A stretch of DNA of 64,000 nt from JAJFUE01 sp039683515 (GTDB taxonomy: Bacteria; Sumerlaeota; Sumerlaeia; MVZB01). The translations under genes and the position numbers were made by a program. Where the stretch lies: assembly GCA_039683515.1 (NCBI GenBank), contig JBDKRG010000003.1, positions 68,496 through 132,495 of the forward strand. The letters run 5' to 3'. Below the pieces are notes generated by a model. The model was not told the origin of the DNA, ran no database searches, and saw nothing but the letters and a program-made list of their open reading frames with translations. This document shows positions 53,946 through 60,138 of the stretch, one piece after another (the first letter of the stretch is position 1; every line of letters begins with the position of its first letter).

Positions 53946-53955
53946 GAGTACGGAG

Positions 53956-55509
53956 ATGGCAAGCAAGACTTTGTTCCAATCGTTTTTCGGGCGGCTCATC
54001 CCGGCGGCTACGACTCAAAACGAGGAGAATGCCCCGGCCTACGCGTTCAGCCCGGAGCAGGCCCTGGCGCAATACGCCGCCACCGGCTGCATGAACCGCA
54101 CGTTCTACGCCTCGGCCGAGGAGCAGCTCGATGCCGTGCTCAAGCTGTGCAAGCGGCTCGGCCCGGAGTTCATCGCGCGGACGGCGATCCACGCCCGCGA
54201 GTCCGGCTGCATGAAGGACATGCCGGCGCTGCTGGTGGCCGTGCTGGCCGTGCGGGACCCGGAGCTGCTCGAGCGCGTTTACCCGCGCGTCATCGACAAC
54301 GGCCGCATGCTGCGCAACTTCGTGCAGATCGTCCGCTCGGGAGTGACCGGCCGCAAGTCGCTCGGCACGCTCCCCAAGCGGCTCGTGCGCCAGTGGCTCG
54401 AGGCGCGGCCGGACGAGACGATCTTCCGCGAGTCGGTCGGCAACGACCCCTCGCTCGCCGACATCGTGAAGATGGTGCACCCCAAGCCGGCGACCGCCGA
54501 ACGCGAAGCCCTGCTCGGCTGGCTCATCGGCCGCAAGGTCGACGCCGAGGCGCTGCCGGAGATCGTCAAGGCGTTCGAGGCGTTCAAGGCCGACCCGTCG
54601 GGCGAAGTCCCCGACGTGCCGTTCCAGATGCTCACGGCCCTCGAGCTCGGCCGGCGCGAGTGGACCGCCATCGCGCGCCGGGCCGGCTGGACGATGACCC
54701 GCATGAACCTCAACACGTTCGTGCGGCACGGCGTCTTCGAGGAGAAGGAACTGGTGCGCATCGTCGCCGACCGCCTGCGCGACCCGCAGGCGATCGCCCA
54801 GGCGCGGGCCTTCCCCTATCAGCTCCTGGCGGCGTTCAAGGCCGCCGATGACGGCGTGCCGGCGGAGATCCGCGAGGCGCTCCAGGACGCGATGGAGATC
54901 GCCACGGCCAACGTGCCGAAGATCGACGGGAAGGTATTCGTGTTCCCGGACGTCTCGGGTTCGATGCGGTCGCCGGCGACGGGGTTCCGCAAGGGCGCGA
55001 CGAGCGCCGTGCAGTGCGTCGATATCGCGGCGCTGGTCGCGGCCTCGGTCGTGCGCAAGAACCCCTCGGCGGGGGTCATCCCGTTCGAGCAGGACGTGGT
55101 CAAGCTCAAGCTCAACCCGCGCGACAGCGTGATGACCAACGCCCAGAAGCTGGCCTCCGTCGGCGGCGGCGGCACCAACTGCAGCGCGCCGCTTGCGGCG
55201 CTGAACCGCAAGCGCATCAACGCCGACCTGGTGATCTACGTCTCGGACAACGAGTCGTGGGTCGACGCCGGGGCCGGCCGCGGCACGGCGACGATGCGCG
55301 AGTGGGGCGAGTTCAAGCGGCGCAACCCGAACGCGCGGATGGTCTGCATCGACATCCAGCCCTACGGCACGACGCAGGCCGCCGAGCGCGACGACATCCT
55401 CAACATCGGGGGCTTTTCGGACCGGGTGTTCGAGGTCGTCGCCGAGTTCGCGGCGGGGAATCTGTCGAGCGGGCATTGGGTTGACGTGATCAACAGGATC
55501 GAGCTGTAA
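53956..55509 (+). CDS. rsr: Ro60 orthologue (TROVE plus vWA domain), Rsr-like
   Basis: The 517-residue protein has a TROVE HEAT-like ring (about 20-320) and a C-terminal von Willebrand A domain with an intact MIDAS: DVSGS (Asp332, Ser334, Ser336), Thr407 and Asp431. Ro60 and bacterial Rsr bind misfolded RNA ends in the central hole and Y RNAs on the outer surface. The start at 53956 is set by GGAG just upstream and by the promoter, which lies inside any longer frame. It is the first gene of the predicted sigma-54 operon, followed by a Y RNA gene. Confidence 0.93.
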   Translation: MASKTLFQSFFGRLIPAATTQNEENAPAYAFSPEQALAQYAATGCMNRTFYASAEEQLDAVLKLCKRLGPEFIARTAIHARESGCMKDMPALLVAVLAVRDPELLERVYPRVIDNGRMLRNFVQIVRSGVTGRKSLGTLPKRLVRQWLEARPDETIFRESVGNDPSLADIVKMVHPKPATAEREALLGWLIGRKVDAEALPEIVKAFEAFKADPSGEVPDVPFQMLTALELGRREWTAIARRAGWTMTRMNLNTFVRHGVFEEKELVRIVADRLRDPQAIAQARAFPYQLLAAFKAADDGVPAEIREALQDAMEIATANVPKIDGKVFVFPDVSGSMRSPATGFRKGATSAVQCVDIAALVAASVVRKNPSAGVIPFEQDVVKLKLNPRDSVMTNAQKLASVGGGGTNCSAPLAALNRKRINADLVIYVSDNESWVDAGAGRGTATMREWGEFKRRNPNARMVCIDIQPYGTTQAAERDDILNIGGFSDRVFEVVAEFAAGNLSSGHWVDVINRIEL

Positions 55510-55512
55510 ATT

Positions 55513-55573
55513 GGTAGGTCGGGTCTATGACCCGACTCTGGACTGAAGAGTCGAGTCTATGCCCCGACCTACC
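55513..55573 (+). repeat. Hairpin repeat GGTAGGTCGGG ... CCCGACCTACC upstream of Y RNA 1
   Basis: The 11-base arms (55513-55523 and 55563-55573) are perfect complements and enclose further self-complementary sequence. The 3' arm ends four bases before Y RNA 1. A similar GTCGGG/CCCGACCTACC hairpin precedes Y RNA 5. Confidence 0.8.
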
Positions 55574-55576
55574 ACC

Positions 55577-55687
55577 ACGGCGAATGCCGGGGGAACTACA
55601 TGGGACTGAAGGCGGGTGCGACTCCCGACCGCTCCAGGCGGCAGCTCCAGTGAGCGTCAGTAAAGTTTCTCCAACCCTTGTCGCCGT
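55577..55687 (+). ncRNA. yrlA: YrlA-type Y RNA 1
   Basis: A 111-nt RNA closed by ACGGCGA (55577-55583) with TCGCCGT (55681-55687). The second stem is GGGGGAAC (55589-55596) with GTTTCTCC (55665-55672). Inside is a tRNA-like module: a T-arm-like CGGG-TGCGACT-CCCG, an acceptor-like CCGC-TCCAG-GCGG hairpin and a D-arm-like GCTC-CAGT-GAGC. The strand 5' of the closing stem's 3' half has CUUGUCG, shared by all copies. Bacterial Y RNAs bind Ro60 through the stem, while the tRNA mimic is exposed. Located 67 bases after the Ro60 stop. Confidence 0.88.
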
Positions 55688-55716
55688 TTGAATTCGCGAA
55701 ATGGCAGGCCGGAACC

Positions 55717-56226
55717 ATGGCGGTGTTCAACGATCCCTGGGCGGACCCGAAAATCGATTGGCAGATTCTGCAGAACGGGCCTATTGCGCTTTACCACAGC
55801 CGCGACCTGCTGGCGAAGGACCTGGCCTGGTTCGAAGACGAGCATTACAAGACGGTCGCGCTGCATTGCGGCCGCTGGAGGAGCGGATGCAGATTCCACG
55901 CCGACGTGAAAAAGGCATTGGATTTTCCGAACTATTACGGGAAGAATCTGAATGCGTTCAACGATTGCATGAGTGATTTGGAGATTGCCGAAACGGGTGG
56001 GCTGGTCGTCGTGCTTTGGGAATTTGCGGACTGGTTCAAGAACGACGCCGAATTCGCGACGACGGTGATCGATATCCTGGCGGTCAACGCAAGGCATCAC
56101 CTGCTGTTCGGCGAGAGACTGATCATCCTGTTGCAGTCGGACGACCCGGCATTGCGGGTGCCCGATGTCGGCGCAACACCGGTTCTTTGGGCCAGGGAGC
56201 CATTGGATAAGGATCGAGGTTTATAA
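55717..56226 (+). CDS. Barstar-family protein
   Basis: The 169-residue protein contains a barstar domain in its C-terminal two thirds: FHADVKKALDFPNYYGKNLNAFNDCMSDL, then GGLVVVLWEF, and a later LLFGERLIILLQSDDP typical of this longer barstar subgroup. Barstar inhibits the barnase-type RNase, and family members serve as immunity or antitoxin proteins. No barnase-like toxin is adjacent. The ATG at 55717 avoids a TTG start that would lie within Y RNA 1. It sits between two Y RNAs; a role in holding an RNase in check is inferred. Confidence 0.82.
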   Translation: MAVFNDPWADPKIDWQILQNGPIALYHSRDLLAKDLAWFEDEHYKTVALHCGRWRSGCRFHADVKKALDFPNYYGKNLNAFNDCMSDLEIAETGGLVVVLWEFADWFKNDAEFATTVIDILAVNARHHLLFGERLIILLQSDDPALRVPDVGATPVLWAREPLDKDRGL

Positions 56227-56228
56227 GC

Positions 56229-56274
56229 GGCCGAATGCCGCCGGGACTACATTGTCAAATGCATTGTCTCGGCC
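56229..56274 (+). ncRNA. Mini Y RNA lacking the tRNA-like module
   Basis: Two bases after the barstar stop, GGCCGA (56229-56234) pairs with TCGGCC (56269-56274), followed inward by ATGCCGCCGGGACTACA on the 5' side and GCATTGTC on the 3' side. This is the same order as in the full Y RNAs (ATGCCGG..GAACTACA and CTTGTC), but only about 20 nt separate the halves. It looks like a stem-only Y RNA or a deletion derivative. Confidence 0.6.
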
Positions 56275-56297
56275 AGAATTGTCGGCCGTACGGTATC

Positions 56298-56409
56298 ACG
56301 GCGAATACCGGGGGAACCACATGGGACTGAAGGCGGGTGCGACTCCCGACCGCTCCAGGCGGAAGCTTGATTGAGCTTCAGTAAAGTTTCTCCAAAATCT
56401 TGTCGCCGC
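56298..56409 (+). ncRNA. yrlA: YrlA-type Y RNA 2
   Basis: Near-identical to Y RNA 1 over most of its length. Closing stem CGGCGA (56299-56304) with TCGCCG (56403-56408); second stem GGGGGAAC (56310-56317) with GTTTCTCC (56386-56393). The tRNA-like part retains CGGG-TGCGACT-CCCG and CCGC-TCCAG-GCGG. The D-arm is replaced by a perfect GAAGCT-TGATTG-AGCTTC hairpin, a change that preserves pairing and supports the fold. Confidence 0.88.
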
Positions 56410-56424
56410 GAAGGAATGCATGCG

Positions 56425-56430
56425 TATAAT
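56425..56430 (+). promoter_or_regulatory. Candidate -10 box for the HEPN-like gene
   Basis: TATAAT, 35 bases before the start codon of the A+T-rich gene, with a TTGTCG at 56400-56405 (19-base spacing, longer than ideal) in the tail of Y RNA 2. It might give the downstream gene its own housekeeping promoter. Confidence 0.4.
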
Positions 56431-56464
56431 TGGGATTTGATTTCAAGAATGCGGGGACATTTAG

Positions 56465-57424
56465 ATGCTTGGCTTAAAAAAATTAGACTCTAAAGAAGAC
56501 TGGACATGGATTGAAGCGTTGATCGATCGTACGATGAAGGAGTCGATGTTGCTGGAGCAAGCATCCCAATATTTCGAACCCAAACCCGCTTCCTTATTCG
56601 CGAGCAAAGAAGTTGAGGATAGGATAAATAAGAATTTCAATGCACTAAATCGCCAAATGGGTGGTGCCCCAGATATTTTTATCATATCAGAAGGCGCTAA
56701 AATGGATGATGTTTATGATAACTTTTGTTGGAATGCAATTATTGAGATGACCTCATTGTTTTGGCGCACACGAAACAACGTTATCAAAACACATGCATAC
56801 TTTATAACAAGATCAATAACGGAAAGTCCGGAAGCCATTGAATGCGAATTATCACAAGATGTCAGAGCCGCAATGTCGTTTTGCGCAAAGGAAGAATTCT
56901 GGAACAATTCAGAGATTGCATACATTCGTCTGGCTTCTCTCTGGGATCGTGTCGGTCAATTATTGGATTATGTATTCTTTAATATTCGACAATATGAACG
57001 GGATGGATTTCCCACGGTTCTTGACAGAATAAAGGCGAACTACGTTCCTGTTGATAAACAGGTTGAAAAGTGCGCCTTTTGGAAAGGCATAACTAACTAC
57101 GCTTACAACGAAGATCCATATGGAATGAAATGGTTACTCAGAAGAAGAAATCTGCTCATCCATTCGATTCATCTTTGTGAGCCAAGTAGAGCAGATGAAA
57201 ACGAACTTAAGCTTAAGTTTCATTACAACCACTTGGCCGAGTCGGTTAAAAATAAATTAAAGGCAATGCTACCTCACGAAGAGGTGAATTGCTTACACAA
57301 TCATCTGGCAAGATTTTCTGACCTGTTTGAGCCGATCTCGGAACTCTGCTTATGGGGAAACAAGTTATTAAGTGATATGCGAAAAGAAAAAGATTCTTGG
57401 ATTAGAAATCAGGAAAATGTCTGA
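56465..57424 (+). CDS. A+T-rich protein with HEPN-like RNxxxH motif
   Basis: The 319-residue, largely helical protein is much richer in A+T and in Lys, Asn and Ile codons than its neighbours, a sign of recent transfer. Near residue 228 it has RRRNLLIH, matching the R-polar-x3-H catalytic signature of HEPN ribonucleases, and LASLWDRVGQLLDYVFFNIRQY upstream resembles the helix preceding it in HEPN-type proteins. HEPN proteins commonly cleave tRNA or mRNA in toxin-antitoxin and anti-phage systems. I infer a possible RNase, paired with the barstar or the Rtc repair enzymes; no direct homologue is recognised. Confidence 0.55.
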   Translation: MLGLKKLDSKEDWTWIEALIDRTMKESMLLEQASQYFEPKPASLFASKEVEDRINKNFNALNRQMGGAPDIFIISEGAKMDDVYDNFCWNAIIEMTSLFWRTRNNVIKTHAYFITRSITESPEAIECELSQDVRAAMSFCAKEEFWNNSEIAYIRLASLWDRVGQLLDYVFFNIRQYERDGFPTVLDRIKANYVPVDKQVEKCAFWKGITNYAYNEDPYGMKWLLRRRNLLIHSIHLCEPSRADENELKLKFHYNHLAESVKNKLKAMLPHEEVNCLHNHLARFSDLFEPISELCLWGNKLLSDMRKEKDSWIRNQENV

Positions 57425-57476
57425 ATGCTGCAGAACCACATTTGAGAAATGACATCTCGGCATACTTTGTCGCCGC
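57422..57476 (+). ncRNA. Possible decayed Y RNA copy
   Basis: GAATGCTGCAGAACCACAT (57423-57441) resembles the 5' strand GAATGCCGGGGGAACCACAT of Y RNA 2, and CTTTGTCGCCGC (57465-57476) matches the 3' strand. The GGCGA partner and the tRNA-like part are missing, so the closing stem cannot form. Probably a remnant overlapping the end of the HEPN-like gene. Confidence 0.35.
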
Positions 57477-57565
57477 ATGAGGTGCTGGATCGATTTGCAA
57501 TTACGATTCCAGCCGTCACCAAGGCTTCGGCTGTCAAGATGTTTACCAAGGGGAAAGGCAAAATG

Positions 57566-57661
57566 AGGCGAATGCCGGCGGGAGTACATGGTAGCCAGTG
57601 GGTTCGAAGCCCACACCGTGGCACAACACGGAATCAGCAACTCTCGTCAATCTTGTCGCCT
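57566..57661 (+). ncRNA. yrlA: YrlA-type Y RNA 3 (no D-arm)
   Basis: A 96-nt RNA. Closing stem AGGCGA (57566-57571) with TCGCCT (57656-57661); second stem GCGGGAGT (57578-57585) with ACTCTCGT (57640-57647), different in sequence from the other copies yet fully paired. The T-arm is classical, GTGGG-TTCGAAG-CCCAC (57598-57614), followed by a CCGTG-GCACAA-CACGG acceptor-like hairpin (57616-57631). No D-arm can be drawn. Confidence 0.85.
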
Positions 57662-57673
57662 TGATTGCGCAAG

Positions 57674-57785
57674 CCACGGCGAATGCCGGTGAAACTACAG
57701 GTCGCGGGTTCGATTCCCGCCGGCCGCAAGGCCGTAGCTCAGCAGGCAGAGCGGTAAACGTTTCACCAAAAACTTGTCGCCGCGG
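57674..57785 (+). ncRNA. yrlA: YrlA-type Y RNA 4 (permuted tRNA-like)
   Basis: The clearest tRNA mimic with copy 5. Closing stem CGGCGA (57677-57682) with TCGCCG (57777-57782); second stem GGTGAAAC (57688-57695) with GTTTCACC (57760-57767), perfectly paired. Inside: T-arm GCGGG-TTCGATT-CCCGC (57704-57720), acceptor stem CGGCC-GCAA-GGCCG (57721-57734) closed by a GCAA tetraloop, and D-arm GCTC-AGCAGGCA-GAGC (57737-57752). There is no anticodon arm, so it is not a translational tRNA. Twelve bases after copy 3. Confidence 0.92.
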
Positions 57786-57803
57786 CTGGTCGGGGGATGA
57801 ACG

Positions 57804-58352
57804 ATGTGCCACTACATCACAGAGCTGCTGCCGGAAACGGTCGATCCGTCGATCTACAACGAGTGTTTCAAACCGCTCGGCCGCCAGTTGACCCCGATCG
57901 ATAATCCGTCCATCATGGCGCAAGTCGGGCGGGGTTATTGTTACTACTGCGGCACGGCCTGCCGGTGCGATTGCGGTACGACGATCGGCAGCTTGAACGT
58001 CAAGATGCAACGCAAGATCGCGCTCAATGACGAGATCAAGAAGCTGCGCAGGAAGAAATGGTCCGAACACAAGATCGGGGCGTGGCTGACCGAGAAAGCG
58101 AAGGCAAACGAAAAGCTTGAGCGAGAACAGCCCGCCACGACGAGCAAAGAGGCGGAGCAGTGGGTCGAATGTATCGCGCGATTTCTCGATCGGTCGAAAG
58201 GGGGCCGGATCGGCTTGCTGCTGCACCTGTATGACCGCTCGCTCGAGTCGCGGATCACGCTGAAAGGGTTTCAGGAGATCCGCCTCGGCGATTTGACGCC
58301 GGAAAAACTGATGAGAATTGCTGAAGATCGGGTGTACTGGATCACGTCATGA
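57804..58352 (+). CDS. Conserved-type protein with CxxC/CxC cluster, unknown function
   Basis: The 182-residue protein starts MCHYITELLPE and has a compact cysteine group YCYYCGTACRCDCGTTIGS (about residues 45-63) that could bind zinc. A charged helical stretch rich in Lys and Glu follows (about 70-125), then a C-terminal helical region. Similar MCxYIT..LP starts occur in uncharacterised bacterial proteins. It begins 18 bases after Y RNA 4 and its stop overlaps the start of the HEAT-repeat gene (ATGA), so the two are made together and probably act together. The function is unknown; I make no assignment. Confidence 0.7.
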   Translation: MCHYITELLPETVDPSIYNECFKPLGRQLTPIDNPSIMAQVGRGYCYYCGTACRCDCGTTIGSLNVKMQRKIALNDEIKKLRRKKWSEHKIGAWLTEKAKANEKLEREQPATTSKEAEQWVECIARFLDRSKGGRIGLLLHLYDRSLESRITLKGFQEIRLGDLTPEKLMRIAEDRVYWITS

Positions 58353-59968
58353 AAACCGACTCGTTCTCCACCATCGTCGGCCGGATCCATAAGATCTCGG
58401 GCCCGCTTTCCTGCTTTCGGCACGCCGACGAGCGCACGGCGCTGTTTGCAAAGCTCGAGAAGCTCGGCAAGTGGGAGTGCATTCCGTATATCTTTCATTT
58501 TGTCCTGGACGGGTCGAAACAGGCGGCGACTCTTGCGGCCGAAACGATCCACGCGATCATCGAGAAGACCCCGAAGCGGCATTTGCCGAAACTCGAGGAG
58601 TTCGTCAACCGGACCAGTGGCTCGACCTGGAACTATGACGCGGATTATCCCGAACTCAGGACGAGCGACGTAAAGACGATTGAGGGGTTCGGCGAATTCT
58701 CGGCGGCGCTGCTGGGGATCGCGAGCTTCGATCACAACGGCCACATCCGCGAGGCCGCGACGAGGGCGCTCGGTGCGCTCGGTGACGGACGCGCCATCCC
58801 GTTCCTGCTGCTCAGGATGAACGACTGGGTCGCGCAGGTTCGGGCGGCGGCGACGGACGCGCTCGAGCGGCGGACGAACGCCGGGAACGCCCTGTTTTTC
58901 GTCGACAGCATCGAACTGGTCGAGCGGCTTCGCGAATGCGGGCGCGGGGATCACGGCGCGTTCGTCGCGCGCATCAACGAGTTGATCCGCAGGCCCGAGG
59001 TGCGGCCGGCGGTGCTCGAGGTGCTGTCGAAGGGGCATTTCCTTGCCCGGCGGCAGGCTGCCCGGGTCCTTCTCGAGGACGACGCAATCGATCCGCTCGC
59101 GCTGTGCGAATACATCCGGCAGGCGCCCGATTCGATGGTCTACGCGCTTGTGGCGAACGAGGCGTGCCGCAAGTATGAGGACGAGCGGCTCAAGGCGGTC
59201 TACGACATCTTCAAGGCGGGGCCGTTTCCGCAGGTGCGGGCGGCGTTGATCGACGCGATCGCGGGAAAAGACACCGGGCTCTTGAAGGACGCGCTGTGGG
59301 AGGGGCTTGTCGACCCGGGCGGCCTTGTCCGCGCGACGTGCCGGTTTTATTTGAAGAAGGCCGGGGTTTCCCGCGAGGCGATCGCGGGCCGTTACCGCGA
59401 ACTGATTCGAAGCGGCAGGCCCGCCGCGGCTGTGATTCAAGGGCTGACGGAAACGGGCGTCGCATCGGACGCTGACCTGATTGCGGGTTGCATCGATAAC
59501 GAGCGCGTGAGCGTGGCGAGCGCGGCCATTCGCGGCCTGGCGCAGCTTGCGCCGGAAAAATATTACAGTCGCTGCGCGCCGCTCGTAACGTCGCCCCGGC
59601 CGGCCGTCTCGAAGGCCGCCCGCGACGTGATCATCAAGTTCGTCGACTGGGCGAATCCGGAGGAGTTGTGGCGGATTTACATGGGCGCCGAGGCGGTTCA
59701 CGTTCGGCGCAACCTGATCCGGGATTTTAATTCGATGCGCAAGTGGGACCGGATTGGGCTGCTGCTCGGCGTGCTCGAGCTTGGCCGGCCCAACGAATGG
59801 AACGAGGCCTATGGACACGTGCAGGATTGGCTGAGGGTATCCAATAAGTCGTATGCCATCCTGCCGACCGCGTCGCAGACCGCAACGATCCGGCAGCGCC
59901 TCGCGGCATTAAAGAAAAGGCAGGACGACCGGATGTGGTCGCGGATCGAAATGCTGTTGCCGAAATAA
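58349..59968 (+). CDS. HEAT-repeat protein
   Basis: The 539-residue protein is built of repeated helix pairs, for example GHIREAATRALGALGDGRAIPFLL near residue 131, WVAQVRAAATDALE, and VSVASAAIRGLAQLAP near residue 390. These are HEAT repeats that form a curved scaffold for proteins or nucleic acid. No catalytic motif, signal peptide or membrane segment is visible. It is translationally coupled to the CxC protein upstream and followed by Y RNA 5. Given its neighbours, a scaffold for RNA or for the Ro60 particle is plausible but inferred. Confidence 0.78.
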   Translation: MKTDSFSTIVGRIHKISGPLSCFRHADERTALFAKLEKLGKWECIPYIFHFVLDGSKQAATLAAETIHAIIEKTPKRHLPKLEEFVNRTSGSTWNYDADYPELRTSDVKTIEGFGEFSAALLGIASFDHNGHIREAATRALGALGDGRAIPFLLLRMNDWVAQVRAAATDALERRTNAGNALFFVDSIELVERLRECGRGDHGAFVARINELIRRPEVRPAVLEVLSKGHFLARRQAARVLLEDDAIDPLALCEYIRQAPDSMVYALVANEACRKYEDERLKAVYDIFKAGPFPQVRAALIDAIAGKDTGLLKDALWEGLVDPGGLVRATCRFYLKKAGVSREAIAGRYRELIRSGRPAAAVIQGLTETGVASDADLIAGCIDNERVSVASAAIRGLAQLAPEKYYSRCAPLVTSPRPAVSKAARDVIIKFVDWANPEELWRIYMGAEAVHVRRNLIRDFNSMRKWDRIGLLLGVLELGRPNEWNEAYGHVQDWLRVSNKSYAILPTASQTATIRQRLAALKKRQDDRMWSRIEMLLPK

Positions 59969-59975
59969 ATCCGGA

Positions 59976-59994
59976 GTCGGGTCAGAGGCCCGAC
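59976..59994 (+). repeat. Hairpin GTCGGG-TCAGAGG-CCCGAC upstream of Y RNA 5
   Basis: A perfect 6-bp stem followed by CTACCATAC and then the closing stem of Y RNA 5. The same CCCGACCTACCA sequence precedes Y RNA 1 at almost the same distance, suggesting a shared upstream element. Confidence 0.75.
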
Positions 59995-60003
59995 CTACCA
60001 TAC

Positions 60004-60110
60004 ACGGCGAATGCCGGTGGAACTACAGGTCGCGGGTTCGAGTCCCGCCGGCCGCAAGGCCGTAGCTCAGTCGGTAGAGCGGTAAACGTTTCACCAACCC
60101 TTGTCGCCGT
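60004..60110 (+). ncRNA. yrlA: YrlA-type Y RNA 5 (permuted tRNA-like)
   Basis: A 107-nt RNA. Closing stem ACGGCGA (60004-60010) with TCGCCGT (60104-60110); second stem GGTGGAAC (60016-60023) with GTTTCACC (60088-60095). T-arm GCGGG-TTCGAGT-CCCGC (60032-60048), acceptor CGGCC-GCAA-GGCCG (60049-60062) and D-arm GCTC-AGTCGGTA-GAGC (60065-60080) with a canonical GG-containing loop. Closely related to copy 4 although about 2.2 kb apart. Confidence 0.93.
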
Positions 60111-60138
60111 GATTATTGAGAAGAAGGAAAAGAAACGA

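Larger units (their letters stand above)
53647..53955. other. Divergent control region between rtcR and the Ro60 operon
   Basis: Contains two GATTAC-type repeats in opposite polarity, one before each gene, an A+T-rich centre (53710-53757), a GGGCG-AAAC-CGCCC hairpin (53771-53784) and the -24/-12 promoter. An inverted pair AAGACTA (53723-53729) and TAGTCTT (53814-53820) lies 34-130 bases upstream of the -24 box and is a candidate RtcR site, unproven. Confidence 0.6.

Noticed and set aside
53848..53955. Longer N-terminus of the Ro60 protein from the ATG at 53848
   Set aside because: The start lies within the sigma-54 promoter and the extension merely translates the GATTAC repeat.
57674..60110. 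T-arm and D-arm sequences that look like tRNA genes
   Set aside because: The arms are in permuted order, there is no anticodon arm, and they sit inside Y RNA stems; they are tRNA mimics, not tRNAs.
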